Source: Paracoccus endophyticus (GTDB taxonomy: Bacteria > Pseudomonadota > Alphaproteobacteria > Rhodobacterales > Rhodobacteraceae). Taken from it: a stretch of DNA of 64,000 nucleotides. Where the stretch lies: assembly GCF_003286075.1 (NCBI RefSeq), contig NZ_QLUV01000002.1:124001-188000 (forward strand), in the 5' to 3' direction. Made by a program: the position numbers and the translations under genes. Positions 56,303 to 64,000 of this stretch are shown here, piece after piece. Positions within the stretch are counted from its first letter, which is position 1. The number at the start of each line of letters is the position of its first letter. The notes under the pieces were generated by a model, which was not told where the DNA came from, did no database searches, and saw nothing but the letters and a program-made list of their open reading frames with translations.

Positions 56303-56898
56303 GCGCCAGCCGTGATCCGGTCATCCGTTCGTCGCCCGGGTCCGGGGCGGCCACGGGACCGGGCCAGGGCCATGCGGGCCCCATCAAGCCCGATCCCTCT
56401 GGCCACCATTCCATCGGCGATGCGTCTGGCGCTGGGGTGGTTGGACAACCGCGCGACGGTTCTGGCCAAAGGCGCTGGACAGGCGGGGGCGCAGGGTGCG
56501 GGCCATCGGGATCGTCCTCCCCGCGCCGGTGAACGCGCAGGCCGGGCGCCTCGATGAGGCGGTCGAGCGTGCAACAGGGTGGCTGCTGTGCCTTGCGGCG
56601 GCGATGCTGCCCGCACCGGCCCCGCCCGCGCCCGGCACCTGCCGGGACCGACGCCCGCCCGCGGCCCCAAGGCGGCGTGACCGGACCCCTGGCGCGGCCC
56701 CGCGCGCGCCTGTGGGGGGCTGTCGGGCCTCGCGTCACAAATTCCACACTGCGGCCAAATGCATCAGGCCAAAGGCGGCAGGCCGCTGGACTGGCAGGAT
56801 ATCAATCGCTAGAACCCCGCCTGCGAGGGCGTGCCGAAAGGCTCGGCCTGACCTGTCGTACCGGCCCGTCCGAAGGGCCACGAAATTGGAGAACCACC
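56303..56898. other. Long intergenic region upstream of the bc1 operon
   Basis: About 600 bases with no supported gene. Short frames on both strands lack good starts and recognisable protein. The right-hand 150 bases (from about 56745) are less GC-rich and should contain the bc1 operon promoter, but I cannot point to certain -35/-10 boxes. The rest may be decayed coding sequence. Confidence 0.5.
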
Positions 56899-57471
56899 GT
56901 GTCCCACGCTGACGATCACGCAGGAGACCACGGCGCCACCCGGAGGGACTTCCTCTATTACGCGACCGCCGGCACCGGCGCGGTCGCGGCCGGGGCTGCA
57001 GCCTGGACCCTCATCAACCAGATGAACCCCTCGGCCGACGTGCAGGCGCTGTCGTCGATCCAGGTCGACATCAGCGGGGTCGCCGAAGGGACGCAGCTGA
57101 CCGTCAAGTGGCTGGGCAAGCCCGTCTTCATCCGCCACCGCACCGCCGAGGAAATCGAGCGCGCCCGCGCCGACGACGGCGCCGCGCTGATCGACCCCGA
57201 CGCCGAGAACGCCAACAAGCCGGGCGAGCCGGCCCTGGATGCCAACCGCACCATGGACGAGGAAGGCAAGTGGCTGGTGATGATCGGCGTCTGCACCCAC
57301 CTGGGCTGCGTGCCGATCGGCGACGGCGCGGGCGACTTCGGCGGCTGGTTCTGCCCCTGCCACGGGTCGCACTATGACGCCTCGGGCCGCATCCGCCGCG
57401 GTCCGGCCCCGCAGAACCTGCTAATTCCGGTCGCGTCCTTCGTGAACGACACCACCATCCAGCTGGGCTGA
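56899..57471 (+). CDS. petA: Ubiquinol-cytochrome c reductase, Rieske iron-sulfur subunit
   Basis: A 190-residue 2Fe-2S subunit of the cytochrome bc1 complex. A twin-arginine signal (RRDF at 15-18) precedes the single membrane anchor (about 18-40), as is usual for Tat-inserted Rieske proteins. The cluster-binding loops are CTHLGC and CPCHGSHYD near residues 133-158. The start is a GTG with GGAG 7 bases upstream. It is the first gene of the petABC (fbcFBC) operon; cytochrome b follows after 12 bases. It shuttles electrons from ubiquinol to cytochrome c1. Confidence 0.96.
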   Translation: MSHADDHAGDHGATRRDFLYYATAGTGAVAAGAAAWTLINQMNPSADVQALSSIQVDISGVAEGTQLTVKWLGKPVFIRHRTAEEIERARADDGAALIDPDAENANKPGEPALDANRTMDEEGKWLVMIGVCTHLGCVPIGDGAGDFGGWFCPCHGSHYDASGRIRRGPAPQNLLIPVASFVNDTTIQLG

Positions 57472-57483
57472 GGAGACGCGAGC

Positions 57484-58806
57484 ATGGCCGGCATTCCCAC
57501 GGACCACTATGAACCCAAGACCCAGGCCGAGCGGTGGATCCACCGCCGCCTGCCGATCGTCGAGCTGATCGTCGATTTCGTCACCCTGCCCACGCCCCGC
57601 AACCTGAACTGGATGTGGATCTGGGGCATCGTCCTGACCTTCTGCCTGGTGCTGCAGATCGTCACCGGCATCGTGCTGGCGATGCACTATACCCCGCACG
57701 TGGACCTGGCGTTCCGGTCGGTCGAGCACATCATGCGCGACGTGAACGGCGGGCACATGCTGCGCTATCTGCACGCCAACGGCGCGTCGCTGTTCTTCTT
57801 TGCGGTCTATCTGCACATCTTCCGCAACCTGTATTACGGCAGCTACAAGCCGCCGCGCGAGATCACCTACATCATCGGGATGCTGATCTATGTCGCGATG
57901 ATGGCGACGGCGTTCATGGGCTATGTGCTGCCCTGGGGGCAGATGTCGTTCTGGGGCGCCACGGTCATCACCGGCCTGTTCGGGGCCATCCCCGGCATCG
58001 GCGCGCCGATCCAGGAATGGCTGCTGGGCGGCCCGGCCGTGGACAACGCCACGCTGAACCGCTTCTTCTCGCTGCACTACCTGCTGCCGTTCGTGATCGC
58101 GGCGCTGGTGATCGTCCACTTCTGGGCGTTCCACACCACCGGCAACAACAACCCGACCGGCATCGAGGTGCGCCGCACCTCGCGGGAGGAGGCCGACCGC
58201 GACACCCTGCCGTTCTGGCCCTACTTCGTCATCAAGGACCTGGTCGCGCTGGCGCTGATCCTGGTCCTGTTCTTCGCCGTCGTCGGCTTCATGCCGAACT
58301 ATCTGGGCCACCCCGACAACTACATCGAGGCGAACCCGCTGGTCACGCCCGCCCACATCGTGCCGGAATGGTACTTCCTGCCGTTCTACGCGATCCTGCG
58401 GGCCTTCACCGCGGACGTGTGGGTCGTGATGGCGGTGGACTGGCTGTCCTTCGGCATCATCGACGCCAAGTTCTTCGGCGTGCTGGCGATGTTCGGCGCG
58501 ATCATCGTGATGGCGCTGGTCCCGTGGCTGGACACCAGCCGGGTCCGGTCGGGCCGCTATCGCCCGCAGTTCAAATGGTGGTTCTGGCTGCTGGCCATCA
58601 ACTTCGTCGTGCTGACCTGGGTGGGCGCGCAACCGGCCGAGGGGATCTATCCCTATATCGCGCTGGCCGGCTCCGCCTACTGGTTCGCCTATTTCCTGAT
58701 CATCATGCCGCTGCTGGGTGTGATCGAGCGTCCCGAGCCGATGCCCGCGACGATCGAGGAAGACTTCAACGCCCACTACGGGCTTGCCAAACACCCGGCC
58801 GAATAA
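57484..58806 (+). CDS. petB: Cytochrome b subunit of the bc1 complex
   Basis: A 440-residue integral membrane protein with eight predicted helices carrying hemes bL and bH and both quinone sites. Visible landmarks are helix B with [17 protein letters not shown] and the paired histidines, [17 protein letters not shown], the Qo-site motif PEWY (near residue 295), and helix D histidines in [15 protein letters not shown]. Length matches alphaproteobacterial cytochrome b. GAGGAGACGCGAGC precedes the ATG. It is the middle gene of the operon, 12 bases before petC. Confidence 0.97.
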   Translation: MAGIPTDHYEPKTQAERWIHRRLPIVELIVDFVTLPTPRNLNWMWIWGIVLTFCLVLQIVTGIVLAMHYTPHVDLAFRSVEHIMRDVNGGHMLRYLHANGASLFFFAVYLHIFRNLYYGSYKPPREITYIIGMLIYVAMMATAFMGYVLPWGQMSFWGATVITGLFGAIPGIGAPIQEWLLGGPAVDNATLNRFFSLHYLLPFVIAALVIVHFWAFHTTGNNNPTGIEVRRTSREEADRDTLPFWPYFVIKDLVALALILVLFFAVVGFMPNYLGHPDNYIEANPLVTPAHIVPEWYFLPFYAILRAFTADVWVVMAVDWLSFGIIDAKFFGVLAMFGAIIVMALVPWLDTSRVRSGRYRPQFKWWFWLLAINFVVLTWVGAQPAEGIYPYIALAGSAYWFAYFLIIMPLLGVIERPEPMPATIEEDFNAHYGLAKHPAE

Positions 58807-58818
58807 GGAGAGGCGCGA

Positions 58819-60504
58819 ATGTCCCTGAGAAACGTTACGCTCACGGCGGTCGCGGCCCTGTCCTTCGGGATGGCGGCGCATGCCCAGACGCGCACGATCA
58901 CCGTGCCGATGAACGAACCCGGCACCGCGGCGCCCGCGCCGACTGCGCCGGGCACCACGGTGACGCGGAACCCCGACGGCACGACCACGATCGACTCGAC
59001 TGCCGGCCCGGCCGCGGCGGACACCGTCGCCACGGCCGAGACACCGGCGCCCGCGTCGTCCCTGGCCGAGGCGGCGACCGCCGCTGAAACCGGAACGGCC
59101 GCAACGGGCGTCGACCCGGTCACGCCGCAACCCACCGGCACCCCGGGCGAGCCGCCGGCCGCCCCCCAGGAGGGCCTGCCCGCCGCGGCGACAGGGGGCG
59201 CGACCGACGGTGCGGCGGACGCTGCCGCCACGCCGTCCGCCGATGCCGCGCCCGTGGACACGGCAGCTCCGGCCGAGGCCGCCGCGGCGACCGACGGCGC
59301 GACCGAGGGCATGGCGGACGCTGCCGCCACGCCTGCGGCCGATGTCGCGCCTTCGGCCGATGTCGCGCCGGTGGACGCTGCGGCCCCGACCGAGGTGGGC
59401 GCGCCCGCGCCCGACGCCGAGGCCGCGCCCGTCGAGGAGCCGACCCAGAGCCTGGCGCCCGCGTCGGGCGAGGGCGAACCTGCGACCGCCGATGCCGCAC
59501 CGGCTGACGCGGCTGCGGCCGACGCGGCTGCTGCCGAGGGTGCCGCGCCTCCGGCCGAGGCCAACGCCTCGCCCGCGGCGGATGCCGGGGTCGACCCGGC
59601 CGCCGCCCCCGCGGTCGAGGCGGGCCCGGCCGCCGAATCCGCGCCCGAGGCCCAGGTTGTCCCCGATGCCGAGCCCGAGCCGGGCGAGGACACCGCGCAG
59701 ACCGACACGGCCAGCGAGGGCGGCGGTCCCGCGCAGCCCGAGGCGCACACCGAGACCCCCGGCGTCACGCACGAGCAGCACATCGAGGACGTGGCCTTCA
59801 GCTTTGAAGGGCCGTTCGGCCGGTTCGACCAGTTCCAGCTTCAGCGCGGCCTGCAGGTCTATACCGAGGTCTGCGCCGGCTGCCATGGCATGAAGCAGGT
59901 GGCGCTGCGCACCCTGGCCGACGAGGGCGGGCCGCAGTTGCCCGAGGATCAGGTCCGCGCCTATGCCGCGCAGATGTCGATCACCGACGCCGAGACCGGC
60001 GAGGACCGCCCCCGCGTTCCGACCGACCATTTCCCCACCGTCACCGGCGAGGGCATGGGGCCGGACCTGTCGCTGATGGCCAAGGCGCGTGCCGGGTTCC
60101 ACGGACCCTACGGCACCGGCCTCAGCCAGCTGTTCAACGGCATCGGCGGGCCGGAATATATCGTGTCGCTGCTGAACGGCTATACCGGCGAGGAAAAGGA
60201 AGAGGCCGGCACGACGCTGTATGCGAACACCGCCTTCCCCGGCGGCTGGATCTCGATGCCGCCGCCGCTGGCGGACGATCAGGTCACGTTCGAGGACGGC
60301 TCGCCCGCCGACCTGCACAGCGCCGCCATGGACGTCTCGGCGTTCCTGATGTGGGCGGCAGAGCCGAAGATGATGGATCGCAAGCAGGCCGGGCTGGTGT
60401 CCGTGCTGTTCCTGATCGTGCTGTGGGCGCTGCTGTACCTGACCAACAAGCGGCTGTGGTGGCGCGTCAAGCATCGCCCGGACGTGCCCGGCGACGGCAT
60501 GTGA
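58819..60504 (+). CDS. petC: Cytochrome c1 with long acidic N-terminal extension
   Basis: A 561-residue cytochrome c1. A signal peptide (residues 1-23, ending AHAQT) is followed by about 290 residues of Ala/Pro/Glu/Asp/Thr-rich low-complexity sequence with internal duplications (for example [14 protein letters not shown] and [13 protein letters not shown]). The folded heme domain then begins near 320 with [16 protein letters not shown]. The heme motif CAGCH is at 352-356, and a C-terminal membrane anchor lies at about 530-548. The acidic extension is a Paracoccus trait; here it is longer than the one I recall for P. denitrificans. It accepts electrons from the Rieske protein and passes them to cytochrome c. 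Confidence 0.95.
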   Translation: MSLRNVTLTAVAALSFGMAAHAQTRTITVPMNEPGTAAPAPTAPGTTVTRNPDGTTTIDSTAGPAAADTVATAETPAPASSLAEAATAAETGTAATGVDPVTPQPTGTPGEPPAAPQEGLPAAATGGATDGAADAAATPSADAAPVDTAAPAEAAAATDGATEGMADAAATPAADVAPSADVAPVDAAAPTEVGAPAPDAEAAPVEEPTQSLAPASGEGEPATADAAPADAAAADAAAAEGAAPPAEANASPAADAGVDPAAAPAVEAGPAAESAPEAQVVPDAEPEPGEDTAQTDTASEGGGPAQPEAHTETPGVTHEQHIEDVAFSFEGPFGRFDQFQLQRGLQVYTEVCAGCHGMKQVALRTLADEGGPQLPEDQVRAYAAQMSITDAETGEDRPRVPTDHFPTVTGEGMGPDLSLMAKARAGFHGPYGTGLSQLFNGIGGPEYIVSLLNGYTGEEKEEAGTTLYANTAFPGGWISMPPPLADDQVTFEDGSPADLHSAAMDVSAFLMWAAEPKMMDRKQAGLVSVLFLIVLWALLYLTNKRLWWRVKHRPDVPGDGM

Positions 60505-60524
60505 CCGCATCACGAAAGGCCAGC

Positions 60525-60550
60525 CGAACGCGCCCTGCGGGGCGCGTTCG
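60525..60550 (+). terminator. Hairpin after the bc1 operon
   Basis: Perfect 10-base arms (CGAACGCGCC and GGCGCGTTCG) around a 6-base loop, 21 bases past the petC stop and before the kinase gene. No T tract follows, as is common in GC-rich genomes. Confidence 0.8.
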
Positions 60551-60583
60551 CATGTCAGGGGCACGGACGGCAGGGGAACGGCC

Positions 60584-61471
60584 ATGGCGATCTGGAACCT
60601 GGGGTCGATCAACATCGACCATGTCTATCGCCTGACCCGCCTGCCCGCGCCGGGCGAGACGGTCACGGCCACCGGCCTGTCGCTGGGGCTGGGGGGCAAG
60701 GGGGCGAACCAGTCCGTGGCCGCGGCCCGCGCGGGGGCGCAGGTCCATCATGTGGGTGCCATGGGCACGGGCGACGACTGGGTGATCGCGCGCATGATCC
60801 GGGCGGGGATCGACTGCGCCAACGTCGCCCGGCTGGCGGACCACGCCACCGGCCACGCGCTGATCCTAGTGGACGACGCGGCCGAGAACGCGATCGTCGT
60901 GCATCCCGGTGCGAACCGCGCGCTGTCGCGCCACGCGGTCGAAACGGCGTTGGCGGGCATCGGTCCCGCCGACACGCTGCTGATCCAGAACGAGACCAGC
61001 CTGCAGGCCGAGGCCGCCGGGCAGGCCCGGGCCGCGGGCGCGCGCGTGATCTGCAGCGCCGCCCCCTTCGATGTGGCGGCCCTGCGCGACGTCATGCCCC
61101 ATGTCTCGATCCTGGCCCTGAACGAGCCCGAGGCCGCGGCGCTGGAACAGGCGCTGGGAACCGCGCCGCCGGTTCCGGCGATGCTGGTCACGCGCGGCGC
61201 GCGCGGGGCCGAATACCGGGACCTGGGCACTGGCCGCGTGACGCGCCAGCCCGCCTTTGCGGTGCAGGCGGTGGACACGACCGGGGCGGGGGACTGCTTT
61301 GCGGGATGGTTCGCCGCGGCGCTGGATGCGGGCCTTGCCGTGCCGCAGGCGCTGCGCGAGGCCGCCGCCGCCGCCGCGATCCAGGTGACGCGCGCGGGCG
61401 CCGGCGACGCCATGCCCGACCGGGCCGAGGTCGCGGCATTCCTGTCCGCCAGACCCCAGCCCCGGACCTGA
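60584..61471 (+). CDS. PfkB-family sugar kinase, ribokinase-like
   Basis: A 295-residue carbohydrate kinase. The two PfkB signatures are clear: the N-terminal substrate region with GLGGKGANQSVAAARAG (about residues 35-51) and the C-terminal DTTGAGDCFAGWFA with the catalytic Asp near 230. NxD-type sugar-binding SINIDHVYR is at the start. Ribose is the most likely substrate, but other pentoses or nucleosides are possible. No ABC transporter or regulator for a sugar is adjacent. It stands between the bc1 terminator and the S49 peptidase. Confidence 0.88.
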   Translation: MAIWNLGSINIDHVYRLTRLPAPGETVTATGLSLGLGGKGANQSVAAARAGAQVHHVGAMGTGDDWVIARMIRAGIDCANVARLADHATGHALILVDDAAENAIVVHPGANRALSRHAVETALAGIGPADTLLIQNETSLQAEAAGQARAAGARVICSAAPFDVAALRDVMPHVSILALNEPEAAALEQALGTAPPVPAMLVTRGARGAEYRDLGTGRVTRQPAFAVQAVDTTGAGDCFAGWFAAALDAGLAVPQALREAAAAAAIQVTRAGAGDAMPDRAEVAAFLSARPQPRT

Positions 61472-61544
61472 CTCGACCAGGCACCCCGGGGCCTTGATGC
61501 GCGTGACGCTTGCCTGCGGCCGGCTGCGCGCCTATCTGCCCCAG

Positions 61545-62351
61545 ATGCGCATCCCGTTCCTCAGCCGCCGGCGCCCGACCGTCTCTGTCATCCGCCTGCA
61601 GGGCGCGATCGGCCTTCCCGCCCGCCACGGCGCGGCGGGCCTGTCGGACGCGGGCCTTGCCACCCTGCTGGACCGGGCGTTCCGGCGCGGGCGGCCGGTG
61701 GCGGTGGCGCTGGCCATCAACTCGCCCGGCGGCTCGCCCGTCCAGTCGGCGCTGATCGCTGCCCGCATCCGCCGCCTGTCCGAGCGTCACGGCGTGCCCG
61801 TCCACGCCTTTGTCGAGGATGTGGCCGCCTCGGGCGGCTATTGGCTGGCGACGGCGGCCGACCGGATCTGGGCCGACGAGTCGTCGGTGCTGGGTTCGAT
61901 CGGCGTGATCTCGGCAGGCTTCGGGTTCGCCGATCTGATCGCCCGCCACGGCATCGAGCGCCGCGTCCACACCGCCGGACGGTCAAAGTCCTGGCTGGAT
62001 CCGTTTCGCCCCGAGACGCCCGAGGACGTGGCCCGCCTGCACCGCCTGCTGGAGCCGATCCACGCCGCCTTCAAGGCGCAGGTCACGGCCCGGCGCGGCG
62101 ACCGGCTGGCGGCCGACCGCGACCTGTTCAGCGGAGAGATCTGGGTCGGGCGCGAGGCCGTGGAACTGGGCCTCGCCGACGGGATCGGCCATCTCGACCC
62201 CACGATGCGCCAGCTGTTCGGCGACAGGGTGCGGCTGGTCCCCTATGGCCAGCGGGTGCCCTTTCTGCGCCGGTTCGGCATCTCGGCGGACGACTGGGTG
62301 GACGCGGCCAGCGAACGCGCGGCCTTTGCCCGCGTTACGCCGCAGGGATAG
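61545..62351 (+). CDS. S49-family signal peptide peptidase-like protein (SppA type)
   Basis: A 268-residue serine protease-like protein with one S49 domain. The nucleophile is S96 in AASGGYWLA and the general base is probably K148 in RSKSWLDPF. NSPGGSPVQSA near 58-68 forms the oxyanion region. No clear membrane helix is seen at the N-terminus with the ATG chosen (MRIPFLSRRRP). An ATG at 61497 or TTG at 61494 would add 16-17 residues. It probably degrades leftover signal peptides or membrane protein fragments, in keeping with the family. Confidence 0.85.
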   Translation: MRIPFLSRRRPTVSVIRLQGAIGLPARHGAAGLSDAGLATLLDRAFRRGRPVAVALAINSPGGSPVQSALIAARIRRLSERHGVPVHAFVEDVAASGGYWLATAADRIWADESSVLGSIGVISAGFGFADLIARHGIERRVHTAGRSKSWLDPFRPETPEDVARLHRLLEPIHAAFKAQVTARRGDRLAADRDLFSGEIWVGREAVELGLADGIGHLDPTMRQLFGDRVRLVPYGQRVPFLRRFGISADDWVDAASERAAFARVTPQG

Positions 62352-62360
62352 GGGCGCGCG

Positions 62361-62474
62361 ATGGTCAAGACGGTGATCCTGTTCCTGCTGATCATGGTGG
62401 CGATCGCGCTGGCGGCGGGGCCGGGGTTCCGCCGCATCGTGGCGCGCCTGCTGGGGCTGACCCGTGGCCGCTGA
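62361..62474 (+). CDS. Small single-helix membrane protein, 37 aa
   Basis: A short frame encoding MVKTVILFLLIMVAIALAAG followed by a basic tail (FRRIVARLLGLTRGR). One membrane helix with a positive C-terminal end is clear. It begins 10 bases after the S49 peptidase gene and its stop overlaps the GTG start of the following reductase, so it is placed exactly like a gene in a coupled operon. Too short for family assignment. Confidence 0.6.
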   Translation: MVKTVILFLLIMVAIALAAGPGFRRIVARLLGLTRGR

Positions 62475-63243
62475 GGGCGCGGCGCTGGTCACAGGCGCGG
62501 CGCGGCGGCTGGGCCGGGCCATGGCGCTGGCCCTGGCGGGGCGCGGCCACGACGTCGCGATCCACTACGACCGCTCGGCCACTGATGCCGAGGCGACCGC
62601 CGCCGAGGCCCGCGCGCTGGGCGTGCGCGCCGAGACGTTCCGGGCCGACCTGCTGGACGAGGACGCCACGCAGGCGCTGGTGCCCGCCGTCACGGCGCGG
62701 CTGGGCCCGCTGGGGGTGCTGGTCAACAACGCCTCGACCTTTGACCATGACACCCTGCCTGGGGCGACGCGCGCGGGATGGGACCGCAACATGGGGTCGA
62801 ACCTGCGCGCGCCCTTCGTGCTGATGCAGCAGTTCGCCGCGCAGGTGCCCGACCCCGTCGGCGGGGCCGAGCCCGAGGCGCGGGGGCTGGTCGTCAACAT
62901 GGTCGACCAGCGCGTGCTGAAGCCCACGCCCGAGTTCATGACCTATTCGCTGGCCAAGGCGGCGCTGTGGTCGCTGACCCGCACCGCCGCGCAGGCGCTG
63001 GCCCCGCGCATCCGCGTGAACGCCATCGGCCCCGGTCCCACCCTGCGGGCCGCGCGCCAGACCGAATCGCATTTTGCCCGCCAGCGCGCCGCGACCATCC
63101 TGCAACGCGGCGCCGACCCGCAGGACGTGACCGCGGCACTGCTGTATCTGCTCGACGCCCGGTCGGTCACGGGGCAGCTGATCTGCGTCGATGGCGGCCA
63201 GCATCTGGGCTGGCGCACCCCGGACGTGCTGGGCCTGGACTGA
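62464..63243 (+). CDS. FolM/pteridine reductase-like short-chain dehydrogenase
   Basis: A 259-residue NADPH-dependent SDR. The cofactor motif is TGAARRLG at residues 10-17. This TGxxxRxG form, with Arg in place of Gly, is typical of pteridine reductases and FolM (dihydromonapterin reductase). NNAS near 88-91 and the catalytic YxxxK (YSLAK) near 160 are in place. The start is a GTG overlapping the small membrane protein gene. Activity on dihydropterins is inferred from the cofactor motif. Confidence 0.87.
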   Translation: MAAEGAALVTGAARRLGRAMALALAGRGHDVAIHYDRSATDAEATAAEARALGVRAETFRADLLDEDATQALVPAVTARLGPLGVLVNNASTFDHDTLPGATRAGWDRNMGSNLRAPFVLMQQFAAQVPDPVGGAEPEARGLVVNMVDQRVLKPTPEFMTYSLAKAALWSLTRTAAQALAPRIRVNAIGPGPTLRAARQTESHFARQRAATILQRGADPQDVTAALLYLLDARSVTGQLICVDGGQHLGWRTPDVLGLD

Positions 63244-63539
63244 CCCGCCGGTCTGCCGCTGCGGCAGCTTGTCCACGTTTCCCGGGACCGTCACGCGACT
63301 GTCAGGAAAGGTGTCGTGATTCCAGCACCTTCCGCAGCATCGTAAAAATAATGAACAAAAACAGCGGCGTGGAAATATGCCTAATAAATGTGCAGACCGG
63401 ATGAGGGCCAGTCTTTGCTGCTGTGGGACCGCTGAGGCAACAGCAGGTCCACAGCTTTATCCACAGATTCCGTGGACAGGTTTCCGCTTGTGCCAGCAGC
63501 GCACTTGCGGGCGGGCCAAGGAATCACTTTCTTGACGCC
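63244..63539. promoter_or_regulatory. AT-rich intergenic region with DnaA-box-like sequences
   Basis: About 300 bases before uvrC. The part at 63341-63395 is unusually AT-rich for this genome (runs such as GTAAAAATAATGAACAAAAA). A perfect DnaA-box consensus TTATCCACA is at 63457-63465. Weaker matches are TTGTCCACG (63269-63277), AGGTCCACA (63445-63453) and CGTGGACAG (63471-63479, reverse). Such a mix occurs at replication origins but also at DnaA-regulated promoters or by chance, so the origin idea is a hypothesis. Confidence 0.45.
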
Positions 63540-64000
63540 ATGACCCGCATGCCCCCCCCGCATTCGCCGTCCGACCCTGTGTCCGGCGGCCGCGACGACA
63601 CCCCCGAGCGGCCGGCGCTGACCGGCCATGCGCTGATCCAGGATTACGTCCGCAGGCTCGATTCCAGCCCCGGCGTCTATCGGATGCTCGATGCGCAGGG
63701 GGCGGTGCTGTATGTCGGCAAGGCCCGCAACCTCAAGGCGCGGGTGTCGAACTATGCCCGGCCCTCGGGGCATTCGGGGCGGATCGCGCGGATGATCCGC
63801 GAAACCGCCAGCATGATGTTCCTGACCACGCGCACGGAAACCGAGGCGCTGCTGCTGGAGCAGAACCTGATCAAGCAGCTCAAGCCGCGCTACAACGTGC
63901 TGCTGCGCGACGACAAGTCGTTCCCCAACATCCTGGTCGCCAAGTCCCATCCCTTTGCCCAGATCAAGAAGCACCGCGGGGCAAAGTCGGAAAAGGGGGA
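63540..64000 (+). CDS. uvrC: Excinuclease ABC subunit C (3' end outside window)
   Basis: The first 153 codons of UvrC, the nucleotide excision repair endonuclease that makes both incisions at a lesion with UvrA and UvrB. After a Pro/Arg/Asp-rich lead of about 30 residues, the GIY-YIG nuclease domain is clear: [18 protein letters not shown] (about 45-62) and the helix [22 protein letters not shown]. It continues [11 protein letters not shown] to the window edge. I chose the ATG at 63540; an ATG three codons later is possible. No convincing Shine-Dalgarno sequence precedes either. Confidence 0.94.
   Translation, partial: MTRMPPPHSPSDPVSGGRDDTPERPALTGHALIQDYVRRLDSSPGVYRMLDAQGAVLYVGKARNLKARVSNYARPSGHSGRIARMIRETASMMFLTTRTETEALLLEQNLIKQLKPRYNVLLRDDKSFPNILVAKSHPFAQIKKHRGAKSEKG

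Noticed and set aside
56312..56912. Small frames in the gap before petA
   Set aside because: No start site, no recognisable protein, strong Arg/Pro/Ala bias on all frames.
57421..60615. 1064-codon frame on the - strand opposite petB-petC
   Set aside because: Antisense to well-conserved cytochrome genes; no protein features.

Overview
The window is a gene-dense, very GC-rich bacterial chromosome segment from an alphaproteobacterium of the Rhodobacterales, most likely Paracoccus or a close relative. The strongest pointer is the fbcFBC-type bc1 operon (56899-60504), whose cytochrome c1 carries a long acidic, alanine-rich N-terminal extension known from Paracoccus denitrificans. The fused MrpA-MrpB subunit and the divergent mntR/mntH pair fit this placement. 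All content is chromosomal housekeeping or niche metabolism, except one low-GC foreign gene and two decayed gene copies.

Layout. 1-5155 (-): Mrp Na+/H+ antiporter operon (mrpAB, C, D, and E running off the window). 5280-9041 (+): ruvC-ruvA-htpX-ruvB-thioesterase, a short 8-bp tandem repeat and a 49-aa membrane protein. 9100-11295 (+): priA. 11333-16236 (-): glycerophosphodiesterase, RidA, Smc. 16349-17418 (+): lrgAB. 17568-21804: DUF6280 protein, efp, mntR<>mntH with a palindromic operator, dinB. 22032-28703: ygfZ and an MsbA-like ABC exporter, a class V aminotransferase, a DUF305 protein, and a TauE/SafE exporter with its TIGR02186 partner. 29018-31677 (+): surE-pcm-nlpD-like. 32112-35296 (-): PopZ-like protein, TolC and a Pcm-like methyltransferase. 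35521-40604: mogA, lrp/ald divergent pair, a broken mscL, a GST and a GMC oxidoreductase.

40648-46858 (-) is the phenylalanyl-tRNA synthetase locus. pheS and pheT are separated by a foreign-looking low-GC gene that begins directly at the pheS stop codon, a decayed copy of the pheT 5' end, and an Na+/alanine symporter. I consider this the most unusual part of the window. 46977-54421 holds maeB with an HD-like protein, trhO, and an NAD-salvage cluster (pncA-pncB, convergent nadE). 54638-56302 is a secreted MORN-repeat protein. 56899-60504 is the bc1 operon, followed by a ribokinase-family kinase, an S49 peptidase, a 37-aa membrane protein and a FolM-like reductase. The window closes with an AT-rich intergenic region carrying a perfect DnaA-box sequence, then the 5' part of uvrC.

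Most genes sit in short co-directional runs with ATGA or GTGA stop-start overlaps, so translational coupling is the rule here. Function calls come from reading protein sequence and motifs by eye. No database search was run, and identities to families are from recognition.
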